Source: Lepus europaeus
Lineage: Eukaryota > Chordata > Mammalia > Lagomorpha > Leporidae
Direction of reading: 5' to 3'
Length of the DNA: 64,000 nucleotides
Assembly (NCBI RefSeq): GCF_033115175.1
Contig: NC_084837.1
Location: 21,824,266 to 21,888,265 of the forward strand
Shown here one piece after another: positions 21,181 to 32,789 of the stretch. The translations under genes were made by a program, and so were the position numbers. How positions within the stretch are numbered: position 1 is the first letter of the stretch; every line of letters begins with the position of its first letter. Below the pieces are notes generated by a model. The model was given only the letters and a program-made list of their open reading frames with translations. It was not told the origin of the DNA and did no database searches.

Positions 21181-22221
21181 GCATACGACCGAGGAAGCTA
21201 GAGGTGCAGAATGGATGAAATCAGTGACCACGCGAAAGTTCTGACGCTCAGTGATGACTTGGAGAGGACTGTGGAAGAGCGGGTCAATATCCTGTTTGAT
21301 TTTGTTAGGAAAAAGAAAGAGGGTGTTATTGCTCACCTGACACAGACATTGTTGCTGAAGCAGAAAGACTGGGTGTAAAACTGTGGGTCCTCTTGTTCTG
21401 ACTCAAGTTTTTCTTAATGAGGAGATTAGAGAACAAATTAAGAAATAGAGGTGCCATTTCCTAAGATTTTGTCACAGCAACAAAAAAGCTCAGCGGCTCC
21501 TTCTTCATGGTTTGGTGTGTGGTAGCAATGCATCAAGCTCAGCTCATCTCATCTCCAAGAGTCCACACTTCTTGAAGGAGATGGACCATGCAGACCTTTT
21601 AGAAGAAGAGATTGTCATCAGCCGGTCGGAAAAGGCTTCTAAGAAATACGTCTCAAAAGAACTTGCCAAAGAGATTGGTGTCAAAGCAGAACCATTTGTT
21701 AAATGGTTGAAGGAGGCAGAGGAGGAGTCTTCTGGTGGTGATGATGAGAACATTGAGGCGGAGGATTCGAAGACTGCCAGTGTACCGAAGGTTGAAACTT
21801 TGAAGTCTGACACCAAGGACGACGATGACGACATTGATATTGATGCCATTTAAAGGGCCGGATGCAACCTAGCTTAACTGTGTAATACTGCAACTTTTTC
21901 TCCATTATCAGCCAGAAGTGCAACATGTATGTGCAAAATGCTATACTTTATACTAAAAAGAAATCTATTATTGTGAGTGATCTGTAATTAAGCCCAATGA
22001 GACATCAGTGAGCAGATATAGTTTGCTTATTTTATGGCATGTTTCTTTTTGAAAAACTAGTGATGGACACATTTGGATCACATTTATACAGTTAAAATAA
22101 AGATTTGATTTTGATCATTCTTAAAAAAAAAAGAAACAAAGAGGTGGAGCAGCTGCACCTTGAACTGGTGCCCATGTGGAATGCCGGTGCTGAGAGCAGC
22201 GATTTAACCTGGATAATCTTT

Positions 22222-22642
22222 ATCCTAAGACTGACTTGTAATCTGAGAGGAAATACGCATCTGGGTCCCTCTTCCTCCTCTTGTACTGGAGCTTGTTTTA
22301 GGGTCAGTGGACTGACAAGTGCAAAGAAATGACGATTCCCAAATTGAACCAGTTGATGAGAGTGAAGCAGCAGGAAGTTTGCTAATCTTTCTTAAGGTTC
22401 ATTAGTGACAAAGGTGAAAAGAGTGTCCTGTACACTCCCCCTGGGTTCAAGGAATGATTCTGCGCGCTCTCTGCCTTCCTGCACAGTCTTTTCTTTCCCT
22501 GACCAAGTGGTTTCCTCCACGCTGAACACACTCAGAACTCCAATGTCTACCCTGGCATTCTGAAGTGCTGGGGCTGTCACCGCTGATAGCACCCTCCTGT
22601 CACACCCAGTGGCCATCTCATGTGGCCTCTCTTTGATTCTGT
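22222..22642. other. Intergenic stretch, nothing recognised
   Basis: Flank of the split SINE with no gene or identifiable repeat. Confidence 0.45.
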
Positions 22643-22946
22643 ATTTTAAAAATTCTTTGAAAAAGAGAGGAGAGGAGAGAGAGAGGTCTTCTATCAACTG
22701 GTTCACTCCTGTAATGCCTGCAATAACCAGGGCTCGGTCAGGCCAAAGCCAGGAGCCAGAAATTCAGTCTGGGTCTCCCATGTGTATAGTAGGGACCCTG
22801 TTACTTGAGCCATCATTGATGTCTCCCAGTCTGTTTAATAGGAAGCTGGAATCGGGCCCTGGAGCTGGGTATCAAACCCAGGCATTCCAGTATGAGATGC
22901 AGATGTCTCAGCTGGCCACTTAACCACTGGGCCAGGCACTTGCCCT
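22643..22946 (-). mobile_element. Older lagomorph C-type SINE
   Basis: Reverse copy: gagagagaggtcttctatc, ctgggtctcccatgtgtata, taaccactgggccaggcact at the head. Confidence 0.8.
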
Positions 22947-22980
22947 GCCAGAACACCTTTGATGTGCAAGAAATATTATG

Positions 22981-23312
22981 GGGGCTGGCACTGTGGCATA
23001 GCAGGTAAGGCTGTTGCCTGTAGTGCCAGCATCCTGTGTGGGTGCCGGTTCAAGTCCTAGCTGCCCCACTTCTGATCCAGCTCTCTGCCATGGCCTGGGA
23101 AAGCAGTGGAAGATGGCCCAAGTCCCTGGGCCCCTGCACCCATCTGGGAGACCCAGAGGAAGCTCCTGGCTCCTGGCTTTGGATTGGCACAGCTCTGGCC
23201 ATTGGAGCCATCTAGTGAATGAACCGTCAGATGGAAGACCTCTCTCTCTCTTTCTCTCTCTACCTCTGCCTCTCTGTAACTCTGCCTTTCAAATAAATAA
23301 ATAATTTTTTAA
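22981..23312 (+). mobile_element. Lagomorph C SINE, full length
   Basis: Forward copy from ggggctggcactgtggcata to ctttcaaataaataaata and an A/T tail; flanking aagaaatattatg and aaagaaatatgct resemble a target-site duplication. Confidence 0.92.
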
Positions 23313-23427
23313 AAGAAATATGCTTAAATTTATTAAGTTGAAAACAGTTTAAACTGTCTTGCTTCAGTTGATCTGGGAGTTCTATGGACAATATTTCACA
23401 AATAACCTATGTGACTGCATGTTTCAG

Positions 23428-23738
23428 TGAATATTTATTTTTATCATTTGAGAGGCAGAGACAGAGAGAAGGGAGGACTGTTCCCTGTTGCTTTACCTCC
23501 CCAAGGTCTGCTATGGCCAGGACTGGGCCAGGTCAAAGAGGAAAGTTGGGAGCTTAGCCCCGATCTCCTTTGTGGGTGGCAGGAACCCGATTCCTTTAGC
23601 CATCACGCCTACCTTTCAGGGTCTGCATTAGTAGGAACCTGGAGTTAGGAGCTGATGCCAGATACCAAACCCAGGCACTCTGATATGGGATGTGGTTGTC
23701 TGAACCAGCGTCTCAATGGCACGGTTAATGCTTGCCCC
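23428..23738 (-). mobile_element. Older lagomorph C-type SINE
   Basis: Reverse copy: ttgagaggcagagacagag, ctatggccaggactgggcca, gatgtggttgtctgaaccag, ttaatgcttgcccc. Confidence 0.8.
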
Positions 23739-23936
23739 AATGACTGTTGTTAAGTGTGCAGTTCCCTTTCTCAGACAATCATAGTCCACTGTTTATATTT
23801 CCACGTTTACCTTAGAAGATCCTAGCTCTGTCCTCTAACACATTCATCTGCACCAACTCTTTCCACGGGAATAACCCAGATGAACAATTGATGGTCTAAC
23901 TTCAGTCCTAGCACAGCCATTTCATTAGAATGCAAT

Positions 23937-24269
23937 TTTTAAAAATATATTTCTTTTTTTTTTTTAATTTGACAGGTAGAGTTATAGACAGTGAGAGAGA
24001 GAGAGACAGAGAGAAAGGTCTTCCCTCTGTTGGTTCACTCCCCAGTTGGCCGCTATGGCCAGCGCTGCAGGCGGAGTCAGGAGCCAGGTGCTTCCTCTTG
24101 GTCTCCCATGTGGGTGCAGGGACCCAAGCACTTGGGCCATCCTCCACTGCACTCCTGGGCCACAGCAGAGAGCTGGACTGGAGGGGCAGCCGGGACTAGA
24201 ACCCGGTGCCCATATGGGATGCCAGCTCTGCAGGCAGAGGATTAACCAAGTGAGCCACGGTGCCGGCCC
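23937..24269 (-). mobile_element. Lagomorph C SINE, full length
   Basis: Reverse copy with perfect 11-bp duplication tagaatgcaat at 23926-23936 and 24270-24280. Confidence 0.94.
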
Positions 24270-24535
24270 TAGAATGCAATATTTTTATGTAGCTTTCTGT
24301 GTAGTACTCACTGCCTAATAACATAATCTGTGGCAGGTTTTAGTGAGTTACACTTGTTCTTTTCTAGCTTTACCTTAATCTGTAATTTACAGACGTGTTG
24401 ATTTCATGCTTCTGAGTATGCAGCTCTCACGTCTGACAAGTGCCGATGCCGGCTGCACAGAAGCCGTCTATACCCGCACTGCCCTTGAGTTCCTTTGTAG
24501 CCCCAGCCTTCCCCACCCCAGGCAACCACTGATCT

Positions 24536-24965
24536 TTTAAAGAAAATGATTTATTGATATGCAACTCATGGGCATTTTGGTGGCATTTAGTACATTTCCC
24601 ATGTCGTGCCCGCATCGTCTCGGTCAAGTTCCACAACATCCCTGTTTCTCCGCTATCCCCGACCCTCCCGTCCACAGCCCCTGCAGCCATCCATCTGCCT
24701 TGTGTCTCGATGGGTTTAATCTACTCAGAGCATTGCATATAAAGGGAACCGTACAAACGTGACCCTCTGCGACTGGAGTCTTTCACTTGGTGTGAGGGCA
24801 GGAGGTTTGTCCCTGTTGTGACGTGTGTTGGTATTTCATTGCTGCATGATACTGCATTGTCTGGGTCTGATCTGTTTTATTTTGTCTCCCTCTGGGTCTG
24901 CCTTTGCAAGAATATCATATATTTATATGCTATTCCTATATTATATGAACTTGTGCCATCGGTGG
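24536..24965 (-). repeat. L1 LINE 3'-region remnant
   Basis: Reverse L1 3' UTR-like sequence: ttgatatgcaactcatgggc, gccatccatctgccttg, atataaagggaaccgtac, ggtatttcattgctgcatga. Confidence 0.7.
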
Positions 24966-26471
24966 CCTTGTGAGTGCAGTGAAAGGTTTTGGTCTTTGCT
25001 CTGAGGGACACCTTGAAGGTACCCACGCCCCCTGCCACTTAAGGAACTTCCCCCGTTCTGTGGTGGTGTGATATTTTGGAGTCACGAGGTGCGTACCCAG
25101 CTCCCCTGTGCTTTGTTATGTTTTCTCATTGTCATGTGGAATCCTTGCCCTGAGCCAGGGTACCATTGCTTTAGGCAAAGTTTGTCGGACACAGATGTCT
25201 AACTCTTTATTTCGAATTCAAAAGCCATTTGGTGACTATAAATAAAGTTTGAAGAATCCTTCAGGAGTCAGGCTTTCTCCCCTGTAAGCCACAAAAGAGA
25301 AGGGAGAAGCCGTAGGTGGGGAGGGGTGAGTGAGTAGGTGGGGAGGGGTGAGTGAGCCAGAGGTAGACACAAGCGAACCTGGAGGAAGCACCCCCCCCCC
25401 TTTCCAGGAACATGTGAGAGGGCGGGGCAGCACGCTGGGGCAGCCAGAATATTCGAGGATAAAGAGGAGGCTCGTGACTCTGTCCAGGGCAGGAACTGGA
25501 AAGGCACACCGCAGCCTGCAGCATCCCTGCGGCTCTGGTGGGCCGGCCCACAGCGGTGCAGCCAGGGCAGTGGGACGCGTCTGCACACAGAGGCCTCCGC
25601 AGCCCACCTGGGGGTCCTGGAGGGATGTGCCTGGGCCGTGGGAGGGTGGACACAGATGCATGCCCCTCCAAGAGGACTTGACAGTTAGCCAAGAGAACGC
25701 GGGGGGGCAGCTGGCCTGAAGGAGCTCCCCGGACAGAGTGCGGTCTGGCTGGGCGTCAGTGCTGGGCAGGAGCAGGCCACGAGGGAATTCTACCCTAGCG
25801 GCAACTTCGGCCCTTCCCTCTGTCTGAGGACCAAACAGGACGAGCTGCCCTCTCTGGGTGTCACGATGCTGCCCAGACACCAGCTAGGGAAAAGAAGAGG
25901 GAACAGACAGTTCCGAAGGGATTGGGAACTTGGATTGGCCCCATGGACCTGGAATTAGCTGGAGGGTACACTCTGCTGGCAGGTGGAACTGGAACTTGAG
26001 AGCGTTTGCGAGGGGGCACTGCCCAGCCTCTCTGTGCCTCTTTGCATCTGGCGAAGAGGCAGATGTCAGAGGACCTTCGTCGACAGGTTCTTGGGAAATG
26101 AAGAGAGTGAAGACGTGCACAGAATTTGGGAGGTGTCTGGCACGCCCACGCATTCAGTACATGTTGTTCTCATTGCCTGCAAAACCCATCCATCCACCAC
26201 CCACCCACCCAGCCACACACAAACAAACTGGAAGACGAAATTCAGTAGGAAGTCAAGGCCTCTGTTGAAAAGCTGACCCGTTGTAGTTCTCTGCTGTTGT
26301 ACAGGTGAACCGTGAAACCAGAATTCCTGTCCTTTGTCACTACTGTTGCTGATACAGCTAAAGCTAAGATATGTCCGCATGCCATAAACATCAGTCAGTT
26401 AAGGGGACAGGCAGGCTGGCTGTATATTTTAGGCTTTATAGGGTCTTTGAGTGTAGAGAGTCACTTTGAAT
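24966..26471. other. Repeat-poor intergenic stretch with a 22-bp tandem duplication
   Basis: Two identical copies of a G-rich 22-mer beginning gtaggtggggaggggtgagt lie at 25312-25333 and 25334-25355. 25270-25870 is GC-rich with a 214-codon minus-strand open frame that resembles no protein I know. A ccatccaccacccacccacc tract lies near 26189. Confidence 0.5.
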
Positions 26472-26815
26472 TTCTAAAAAAATGTTTATTTGGAAGGCAG
26501 AAAGAGAGAGAGAGAGAAAGAGAGAGAGGGAGAGAGAGAGAGAGAGGAATCTTCCTCTTTCCGATTTACTCCTCAAATGCTTATAACAGCCAGGGCTGGG
26601 CCAAACCAAAGCCAGGAGCCTGGAGCTCCACGTGAGTCACCCATGTGGGTGTCAGGGACCCAAGGACTTGAGCTGTCACCTGCTGCCTCCCCAGTGCACA
26701 TATCCAGGAAGCTGGATTGGAAACAGGGTAGCTGGGACTTGAACCAGGCAACTCCAATGTGGGATGTGGGCATCTCAAATGGTAGCTTAACCTGCTGTGC
26801 CATAGCACCTGCTCC
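26472..26815 (-). mobile_element. Lagomorph C SINE with expanded (GA)n
   Basis: Reverse copy; the GA stretch at 26498-26547 is unusually long. Head tgccatagcacctgctcc. Confidence 0.88.
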
Positions 26816-27664
26816 ACCTTGGGTCTCACCCTTAACTTTGGGCCATTATGGGTTTAATTGTATCGATTTACTCAGTGCGTAGGCTTCCGATGCCCCTCTC
26901 TCTCTCTCCTTCTCTCTCTTTCTCTCCCTATATATTACATATAAAAATATATTCTGTTTAGCCCAGCTTTTTAGCAGTTAAAAAGATTTATTAATCAACT
27001 TGACAGCACTATACTATTTAAGTGTGTTATTGTTAGGAATTAGTAGCCAAAATATAGTATGCCACGGAGTTTGCCTTGCGGCTTTCTTGCTTGTTCTTAC
27101 ATTGCCCATCGTAACATTTTGAGAATTGTCCACCAAGTTCTTTTCTCCTGCACCGTCCCGGGCTGATGGTGAGTGTGGCCGCCAGTGTCTGTTACAGCCC
27201 GCGCTGCTGGCTCTCAGCCGGTTGGTGACTCGCTGGATTGCTCTTCAGAGGACTGGCCGCCTTCCCGGGCTGGAGGCAGCCCTCCTCCTCATCTCCCTGG
27301 TCCCCTGCTCTGTCCTTTACTGTTTTCAGACATCATTTTGCAGTCATTATGCAAAAGTTCAAAGCCTTCGTCGTGTGAAGAGAGCCGAGTACCTAGTCTG
27401 ATTTTCCAGTACCAAAACCGATTAAACAGCAAGCACATAAAATCCATGGTGGTGGTGGTGGTGGTGGTGGGTGTGTGGTGGTGGTGGGGGGGCATAAAAA
27501 GCTCACATGGCATCAGAGAGAAAAAAAACACAAACTCCTTTACCTCAGGTCTTCTCCAGGAAGTGCCCTGAGGTGCGCATGCTGGTTTCTCTGCTTACGT
27601 TTAGATGGTGCTTCTCTGCTCTGGGGTGGTACCTTCCAGAGCCCAGATGCTGTGCTTCTGTCTT
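26816..27664. other. Intergenic stretch with simple repeats
   Basis: Contains a (CT)n run near 26898-26930 and a (GTG)n run at 27448-27490. No gene recognised. Confidence 0.5.
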
Positions 27665-27994
27665 TTTTTTTTTTTTTTTTTTTGACAGGCAGAGTGGACA
27701 GAGAGAGACAGAGAGAAAGGTCTTCCTTTTTGCCGTTGGTTCACCCTCCAATGGCCGCTGCGGCCGGCGCATCGTGCTGATCCAAAGCCAGGAGCCAGGT
27801 GCTTCTCCTGGTCTCCCATGCGGGTGCAGGGCCCAAGGACTTGGGCCATCCTCCACTGCCTTCCCGGGCCATAGCAGAGAGCTGGCCTGGAAGAGGGGCA
27901 ACCGGGATAGAATCCGGCGCCCCAACTGGGACTAGAACCTGGTGTGCCGGTGCCGCAAGGCGGAGGATTAGCCTGTTAAGCCACGGCGCCGGCC
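27665..27994 (-). mobile_element. Young-looking lagomorph C SINE
   Basis: Long T run, gacaggcagagtggacagag, close match to the young subfamily body and intact head ccacggcgccggcca. Flanking gcttctgtcttttt and acttcttgtcttttt. Confidence 0.93.
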
Positions 27995-28525
27995 ACTTCT
28001 TGTCTTTTTTAATGAAAGGCTAGGGGAGGGGGGTGAGTGATTTTGCTTCCACAATCTTTATGTTTTCCTGACATGTTACAATTAATTTGTAGCTAAGTCA
28101 TCCTGAGGAAGCACTTGGAAACCTTTTTCTTCTGGAGAATTCTGGGCACCAGTGCCTTCTGCTGTGTGCATTGATGCTGCACCCATGTGTCATGTCCTGG
28201 CCCAGGAAGGCAAAGGTTGGTAATGCACCAGGCAGCAGGGACCCAGCAGTCTCAGTCGGCTCAGAAGCACCCACAGGACACAAAAGTTGCACTACACAGC
28301 CACGCAGGTTGCTCTCCGGAAAGGAGCACCAGGCATTGATTTCTAAAGCAGCCCATGGCTGTTCTTTCTTTGAAGCCTTTTTTGGCAAGGGTCACCACCC
28401 TGGAACTGCAGTGTAGGCAACCCCACGGCCAGCTTTGTAAGGAAATGGAAACAAGTAAGGAACAGGAAGGGGCATGAACAAGGAAGGAGGGGACCAATGA
28501 AGAGACAGTTCTTTCCTTGGTTTGT
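27995..28525. other. Intergenic stretch, nothing recognised
   Basis: No gene or named repeat; only short chance frames. Confidence 0.45.
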
Positions 28526-28640
28526 GGTTTTTTTTTTTTTTTTTCCAGTTGGCACATAATAATTGTATCTATTTGTGGGGTGCAGTGTGATAACCGGCTG
28601 CAGGTGTGCAAACCCATGGTGGGCGCGGTGGCGGTGTAGT
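28526..28640 (-). repeat. L1 LINE 3'-end fragment
   Basis: T run followed by ttggcacataataattgtat and atttgtggggtgcagtgtga, the reverse complement of an old L1 3' UTR with its A tail. Confidence 0.75.
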
Positions 28641-29373
28641 CAGGGTGGCCACCTCCTTAATTAAATGGCAATCATGGCTCTGTGCCGGGCATCAGTGTGC
28701 TTTCCAAGTGCTTTGCTCACTTTGCTCCCCTGGTCGCTTCCATGGCTAGGGTGCCTGGCGCCCAGTGCGCTGGAGGGCCTGGACTGTGAGAACAAGGGGC
28801 TGTGCAGGGCGATTTGAGGACAAGCGCTGGGCAGCGTCTGAATTATTGCTCCCTTCTCTGCCCAGGCAGGGGGCGGCAAGATGCTGAGTGAGTGAAAAAG
28901 CCCATGGGCCGACCCCAGCGTGGGTGGAGGGAACCAGACAGGGAGAAGACATGTTTAAAGGATGGGGTGCGCGGGTGTGGGGGTCGTGTTGTGTCTGCTG
29001 CACGGATTTCTGCCTGCAAGCAGGACTGGCAGCGGGCCCCCTCCTCGGCCTCCTAGGGCTCTGGGGGTGGGGGCATCCATTCTTAAGGTGGTCCCAAGCT
29101 CTGTAGAGGGATGACACAGATACAGGCTCACCACAGCTTCCCTTTCCTGCTCCTTCCCCACCCCTGAATGATCATCTTTGTCAAAAAACTCAGTGCCAAG
29201 TCAGTGACAGGTACTTTTAAAAAGTAGGAATCTGTTATCTTGTTAAATAATAGGAAGAATAAAAAGATAAGAGATGGGCTTCCAACCACCAAATGACAAT
29301 GGCAGGAGGCCAGGAGGAAGCACTGGAAACCATCAGCCGAGCAATGGCATGGACATGTCCAAAAAAGAAGTAG
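28641..29373. other. Intergenic stretch, nothing recognised
   Basis: GC-rich 28680-29060, AT-rich afterwards; no gene or identifiable repeat. Confidence 0.45.
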
Positions 29374-29683
29374 GGGGGACAGCGCTGTGGTGCAGCAGGT
29401 TAAACCCTGGCCTGCAGTGCTGGCATCCCATATGGATGCCCATTCAACACCCGGCTGCTCCACTTCCAATCCAGCTCCCTGCTAATGCACCTGGGAAAGC
29501 AGTAGAAGATGGCCCAAGGACTTCAGTCCCTCCTGCCCCTGTGGGAGTCCTAGAAGAAGCTCCTGGCTCTTGGCAGCACCGGTCTAGCTCTGCCTGCTGT
29601 GGCCATTTGAGGAGTGAATCAGTGGATGGAAGACCTCTCTGTCTCTGTCTCTCTATGGCTTTAAATAAATCTTTTTTAAAAAA
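29374..29683 (+). mobile_element. Lagomorph C SINE, full length
   Basis: Forward copy from ggggggacagcgctgtggtg to ctttaaataaatc and an A/T tail. Confidence 0.9.
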
Positions 29684-30679
29684 TGGAAAAGATGATCCAA
29701 CACAGTCCTTGCCTTGCAGTTACATAATGAAAAATGATATGTATGCATACATATACATAAACCACTGCTTTTGGTTTATGAGAAGAGAATATTACCCAAA
29801 AGGGCAAAGGAGACAATTGTCTAAGAAAGCTTACAATTCCTCTTTCTTTTAAATATTTTCTTCCATTTTTCAGGAAAGTGAGGACCTAGCTTTCATGGCG
29901 GCAGAGGCTCAGGGGATGACACACAAGGCTGATAAATAGATTGAGGTGTAGTTTAACAGTAGGCTGCAGTCTAGATTCATAACTGTAGAGGGCGCTCTTG
30001 TCTTAATAATAGCATTGCCATTGCCACTGGCTGAAGAGGCCAGGCAGCTGGAGTGTCACCTTTATTACTAGGTATTTTAAGGGGATGGAGGTAAAGGTAC
30101 TGTTTGGAATAGATAATAAATCCATATTATTTCATATTTGATAGCACATTTTCCTTAAGAATAAACTCATCTTTCCATTCCTGTTCTCTGGTTATAGTTT
30201 TGTGAAAAGCCCCTAGTCACAGGGGGTGAATGTCTTCCCAGCCTTACACCGGGTGTGTGGGTCCTGTTGGTAGCTGGTGCTCTGTGGGCTGGGAGCTGGG
30301 AACGATCTTTCAAACCTGGGGAATGGGGCAGGGCACCTCTGTGTACAAAGGCTTCGGTGGTTTCCAAGGTCTACGGTGAGCTCCCTCTGTTCCCGTGCCT
30401 ACAGGCTGCAGCCTCTGCCTGCCCTTCACTCTGCTGCTCCTTCTCGCCCTTGCTTCCTGCCCTGCTGCCTGTGTGGACTCTGGAGCAGTCACTGGCTTTG
30501 CGAGGTGGCCCACACTCTGCCCTCTGCCATCGCTCCAGGTCCACTCTGCGGGTGCAGTGGGGTGGGGTCTTCCATGCATCTTCACTTGGCTGGCCCCTTT
30601 CCACCTCCCAGGCCTTGGTTTCGTAGGAATGTGCTTCCTTTGTCTGCCTTATCTGCATAGGCACGGTCCAGCCAGATCT
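29684..30679. other. Intergenic stretch with a CTCF-like motif
   Basis: Repeat-poor. gtagagggcgct at 29985-29996 fits the CTCF core. GC-rich open frames at 30255-30660 look like chance. Confidence 0.45.
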
Positions 30680-30775
30680 TTTTTTTTTTTTTTTTTAAAT
30701 TAAAACGATGTATCACATCACACCAAACACACCATTTAGAAGTGTACAGTTCCATGGATTTTAGTGTCCTCTGAA
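30680..30775 (-). repeat. L1 LINE 3'-end fragment
   Basis: T run then acaccatttagaagtgtaca and gttccatggattttagtg, reverse complement of an old L1 3' UTR. Confidence 0.6.
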
Positions 30776-31299
30776 GGCAGGAGGCAGGGCTGGGCCACGT
30801 GCGGCCCATGGGCTGTCTCTCACCTGCCAAGTCATTTGCCCTGGCCCTGCCAAGGCTGTTGCAGATGGGACTCAAAGTTCCATCAATCTATAGCAGGCTC
30901 ATTTTTTAAGCTGATAATTTGGTAAGGCTGGTGAATGATGTTAGAAATCTCCAAATGGCCCTGGTTAGAAAGAAAAGGTTCCCCATGTGTGCTGCAATTC
31001 AAAGCCTCTCCAAGTCTGTGAAACATCTCTGTGTGTCCCAGTTCCAGCTCTCTGAGGTGCCCTGTTTTCCCCAAATGTGCTCTGTTCTTTACCTGCAACC
31101 TGCAGAGCCGCGGCTGACTCAATCACATTTTTCACGGTACCCTATGGACTTCCAGAAGGCTCTGTAAAGGCTGGGACCATGCTGTGGCAATAAATGACAG
31201 TCGCATTCACAGAGCAGTGGCCTTGGAACCCAGGCTTCGCTTGCCTGGTTTCACTTGGCTTTACTAGAGCCCTGTGAGATGCTTCTGTTAAAACCCATT
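30776..31299. other. Intergenic stretch, nothing recognised
   Basis: No gene or named repeat. Phrases around 30860-30990 (tagcaggctcattttttaag, gctgataattt, gaatgatgttagaaat) recur in diverged form at 62565-62630, suggesting a shared unnamed repeat. Confidence 0.45.
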
Positions 31300-31603
31300 T
31301 AAAGATTTTATTTACTTATTTAAGAGCCAGAGAAAGAGAAAGATGGAGAGAGAGCACACTCTTCATCTGCTGGTTCACTCCCCAAGTGACTGCACATCGC
31401 TGGGGCTGGGCCTGGCTGGAACCAGCAGCCTGGAGGAACTGAATCTAGGCCTCCCCCGTGGGGAACAGGAGTCCAATTCCTTGAGCTGTCACCACTGCCT
31501 CCTGGGGTTTGCAATAGAGTCAGGACTGCAGCTGGGACCCGAACCCAGGCTCTGTGATGTGGGATGTGTGGGCATCTACCTGCTAGGCCAAATGCTTGCT
31601 CCC
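31300..31603 (-). mobile_element. Older lagomorph C-type SINE
   Basis: Reverse copy: gattttatttacttatttaa, gagagagagcacactcttc, gggacccgaacccaggctct, ctaggccaaatgcttgctcc. Confidence 0.82.
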
Positions 31604-32094
31604 AACCCAGGTTAGAGACAGAGAGGTGGGGGTTCAGTGGGTTGACACAGCTGACTCAGCTGGTTTGCGCTGCAGTAGGTGTTGGAGGGCTGAGCGGCCC
31701 CAAAGCTGTCTGCTTTTAGCCAGTCTCCTCTCTGGTGGGCCTCTCAGAACTCAGTCCCGTGTTAGCAGAAGATCTGGGTAATGTACATGGAACAGATGAA
31801 TTAATATGATTGCTCTCTTTAAGATGGTTCACAAGGACGTCGTAAGCAGAGACAGGATTCCTCTGGTTCTCAGCATGGCAGCTGAGCAGCAGTTGGAATC
31901 ATGTGGGATTCTCTTTTGCCCTTCAGACTGAGGAGTGACTGGAGTTGGTGTCTTTAGCCTGCCAGGGGTCTGTGTGAGCATCCGTGCCCGGCCGGGAGGA
32001 ATCCCTGTCCATGACAGCAGCTCACGCTTCCCGAGCAGGTGGTCCTCGGAAGAACATGGTTTCTGGAAGGAACCGCCTAGAACAGCCTCAGGGC
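31604..32094. other. Intergenic stretch, nothing recognised
   Basis: No gene or named repeat seen. Confidence 0.45.
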
Positions 32095-32495
32095 TCTGCA
32101 GAGACTCAGAGCCAATATGATGTGTATGTGTAGAAAAAGATTGACTCTAAGGAATTGCGTTGTATGACTATGGAGTTGGTAAATGCAGAATCTGCAGCGT
32201 GGAAGGGCGGCTGGAGGGTGAGAGAGAGCTGATGCTGAGGTTCTGGTCAGAGAGCCAACTGCTATTGAACTCCCTTTCACTGTGGGAAGCTTGCTCCTTG
32301 GTCCCATCTGGGTCTCCCAGTAACTGGATGAGGTCAACCCACATTATGGAGAACCATCTGCTTTACTCAAATCCACCTATTTTAAATGCTAATTGTCTCC
32401 CCAAAGATTCATAGAAACATCCAGAGTAATGTAGTTGGCCTCATGTCTGGACTCTGTGGCCCAGCCAAGTTGACAAGGAAATGAGCCATCAAAGT
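32095..32495 (+). repeat. Ancient eutherian interspersed repeat, class not resolved (copy 3 of 3, most complete)
   Basis: Phrases ctaaggaattgcgttgtatg, ctggatgaggtcaacccaca, catctgctttactcaaatcc, gaaacatccagagtaatg and ggcccagccaagttgacaag occur in the order known for a common eutherian repeat. Confidence 0.65.
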
Positions 32496-32789
32496 GAGGT
32501 CCTGGATTCCAGTCACCCATGGTCAGGGCTGGAACACAAGGCAGTCAGTATGGTGGGGTGAGCCCAGTTCCCATGTACTGCCAGGTGCCACCACTCCTGG
32601 TGGGAGAGAAAACATCACAGCCACGTTAGGTTTGCCCAGACAATAAGCACCTGGTTGACACCCATGTCGAGGTTGGTAGGTCTGTGGACAGACGGTTCCT
32701 GTACTTTCTAGTTGGGTGGGCCTAGGGATCTAGTGGACATTCCCCTAGTGAACATCCCATCCTTGGTGTTGGCTGGATCCACCTGTGGA

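Larger units (their letters stand above)
19656..22143 (+). pseudogene. EIF5: Processed EIF5 pseudogene (translation initiation factor 5 retrocopy)
   Basis: EIF5 is the GTPase-activating factor of the eIF2-GTP-initiator tRNA complex. This is an intronless mRNA copy: GC-rich 5' UTR from 19656, start ATG at 20099, stop at 21851-21853, 3' UTR with AATAAA near 22096, then an A-rich tail. Recognisable stretches include MPHLIAKVEGKGNG near the N-terminus, [16 protein letters not shown] after the zinc-finger region, [15 protein letters not shown] in the W2 domain and the acidic C-terminus ending DIDIDAI. It is dead: a TGA follows the fourth codon beyond the start, several frameshifts occur, a SINE interrupts it at 20498-20826, and a minisatellite replaces the acidic-linker codons. 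The 9-bp duplication gtggagcag at 19647-19655 and 22144-22152 marks the insertion. A frame at 21512-21853 still reads the last ~113 codons, but only as relic. Confidence 0.96.
19406..22211 (-). mobile_element. Lagomorph C SINE split by an EIF5 retrocopy
   Basis: The tail and body occupy 19406-19655. The remaining 5' part resumes at 22144 (ctgcaccttgaactggtgcc, ggaatgccggtgctgagag) and ends slightly truncated at 22211. The SINE's own target-site duplication gataatcttt is identical at 19396-19405 and 22212-22221, proving both pieces are one element interrupted by about 2.5 kb of EIF5 sequence. Confidence 0.92.

Noticed and set aside
21512..21853. 113-codon EIF5-like open frame as a functional gene
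   Set aside because: It is the C-terminal relic of a retrocopy with upstream stop codons, frameshifts, a SINE and a minisatellite. Its first residues are out of the EIF5 frame.
22981..23040. tRNA gene suggested by box A and box B sequences
   Set aside because: The A/B boxes belong to the tRNA-derived head of the C SINE; no cloverleaf or 3' end is present, and the same head recurs in dozens of copies.
25236..25880. 214-codon minus-strand frame
   Set aside because: It spans GC-rich sequence with a 22-bp tandem duplication and a C homopolymer; Pro/Ser/Leu-rich translation with no domain and no splice context.
26498..26547. Stand-alone (GA)n microsatellite
   Set aside because: It is the expanded purine stretch inside a reverse-oriented C SINE, not an independent repeat locus.
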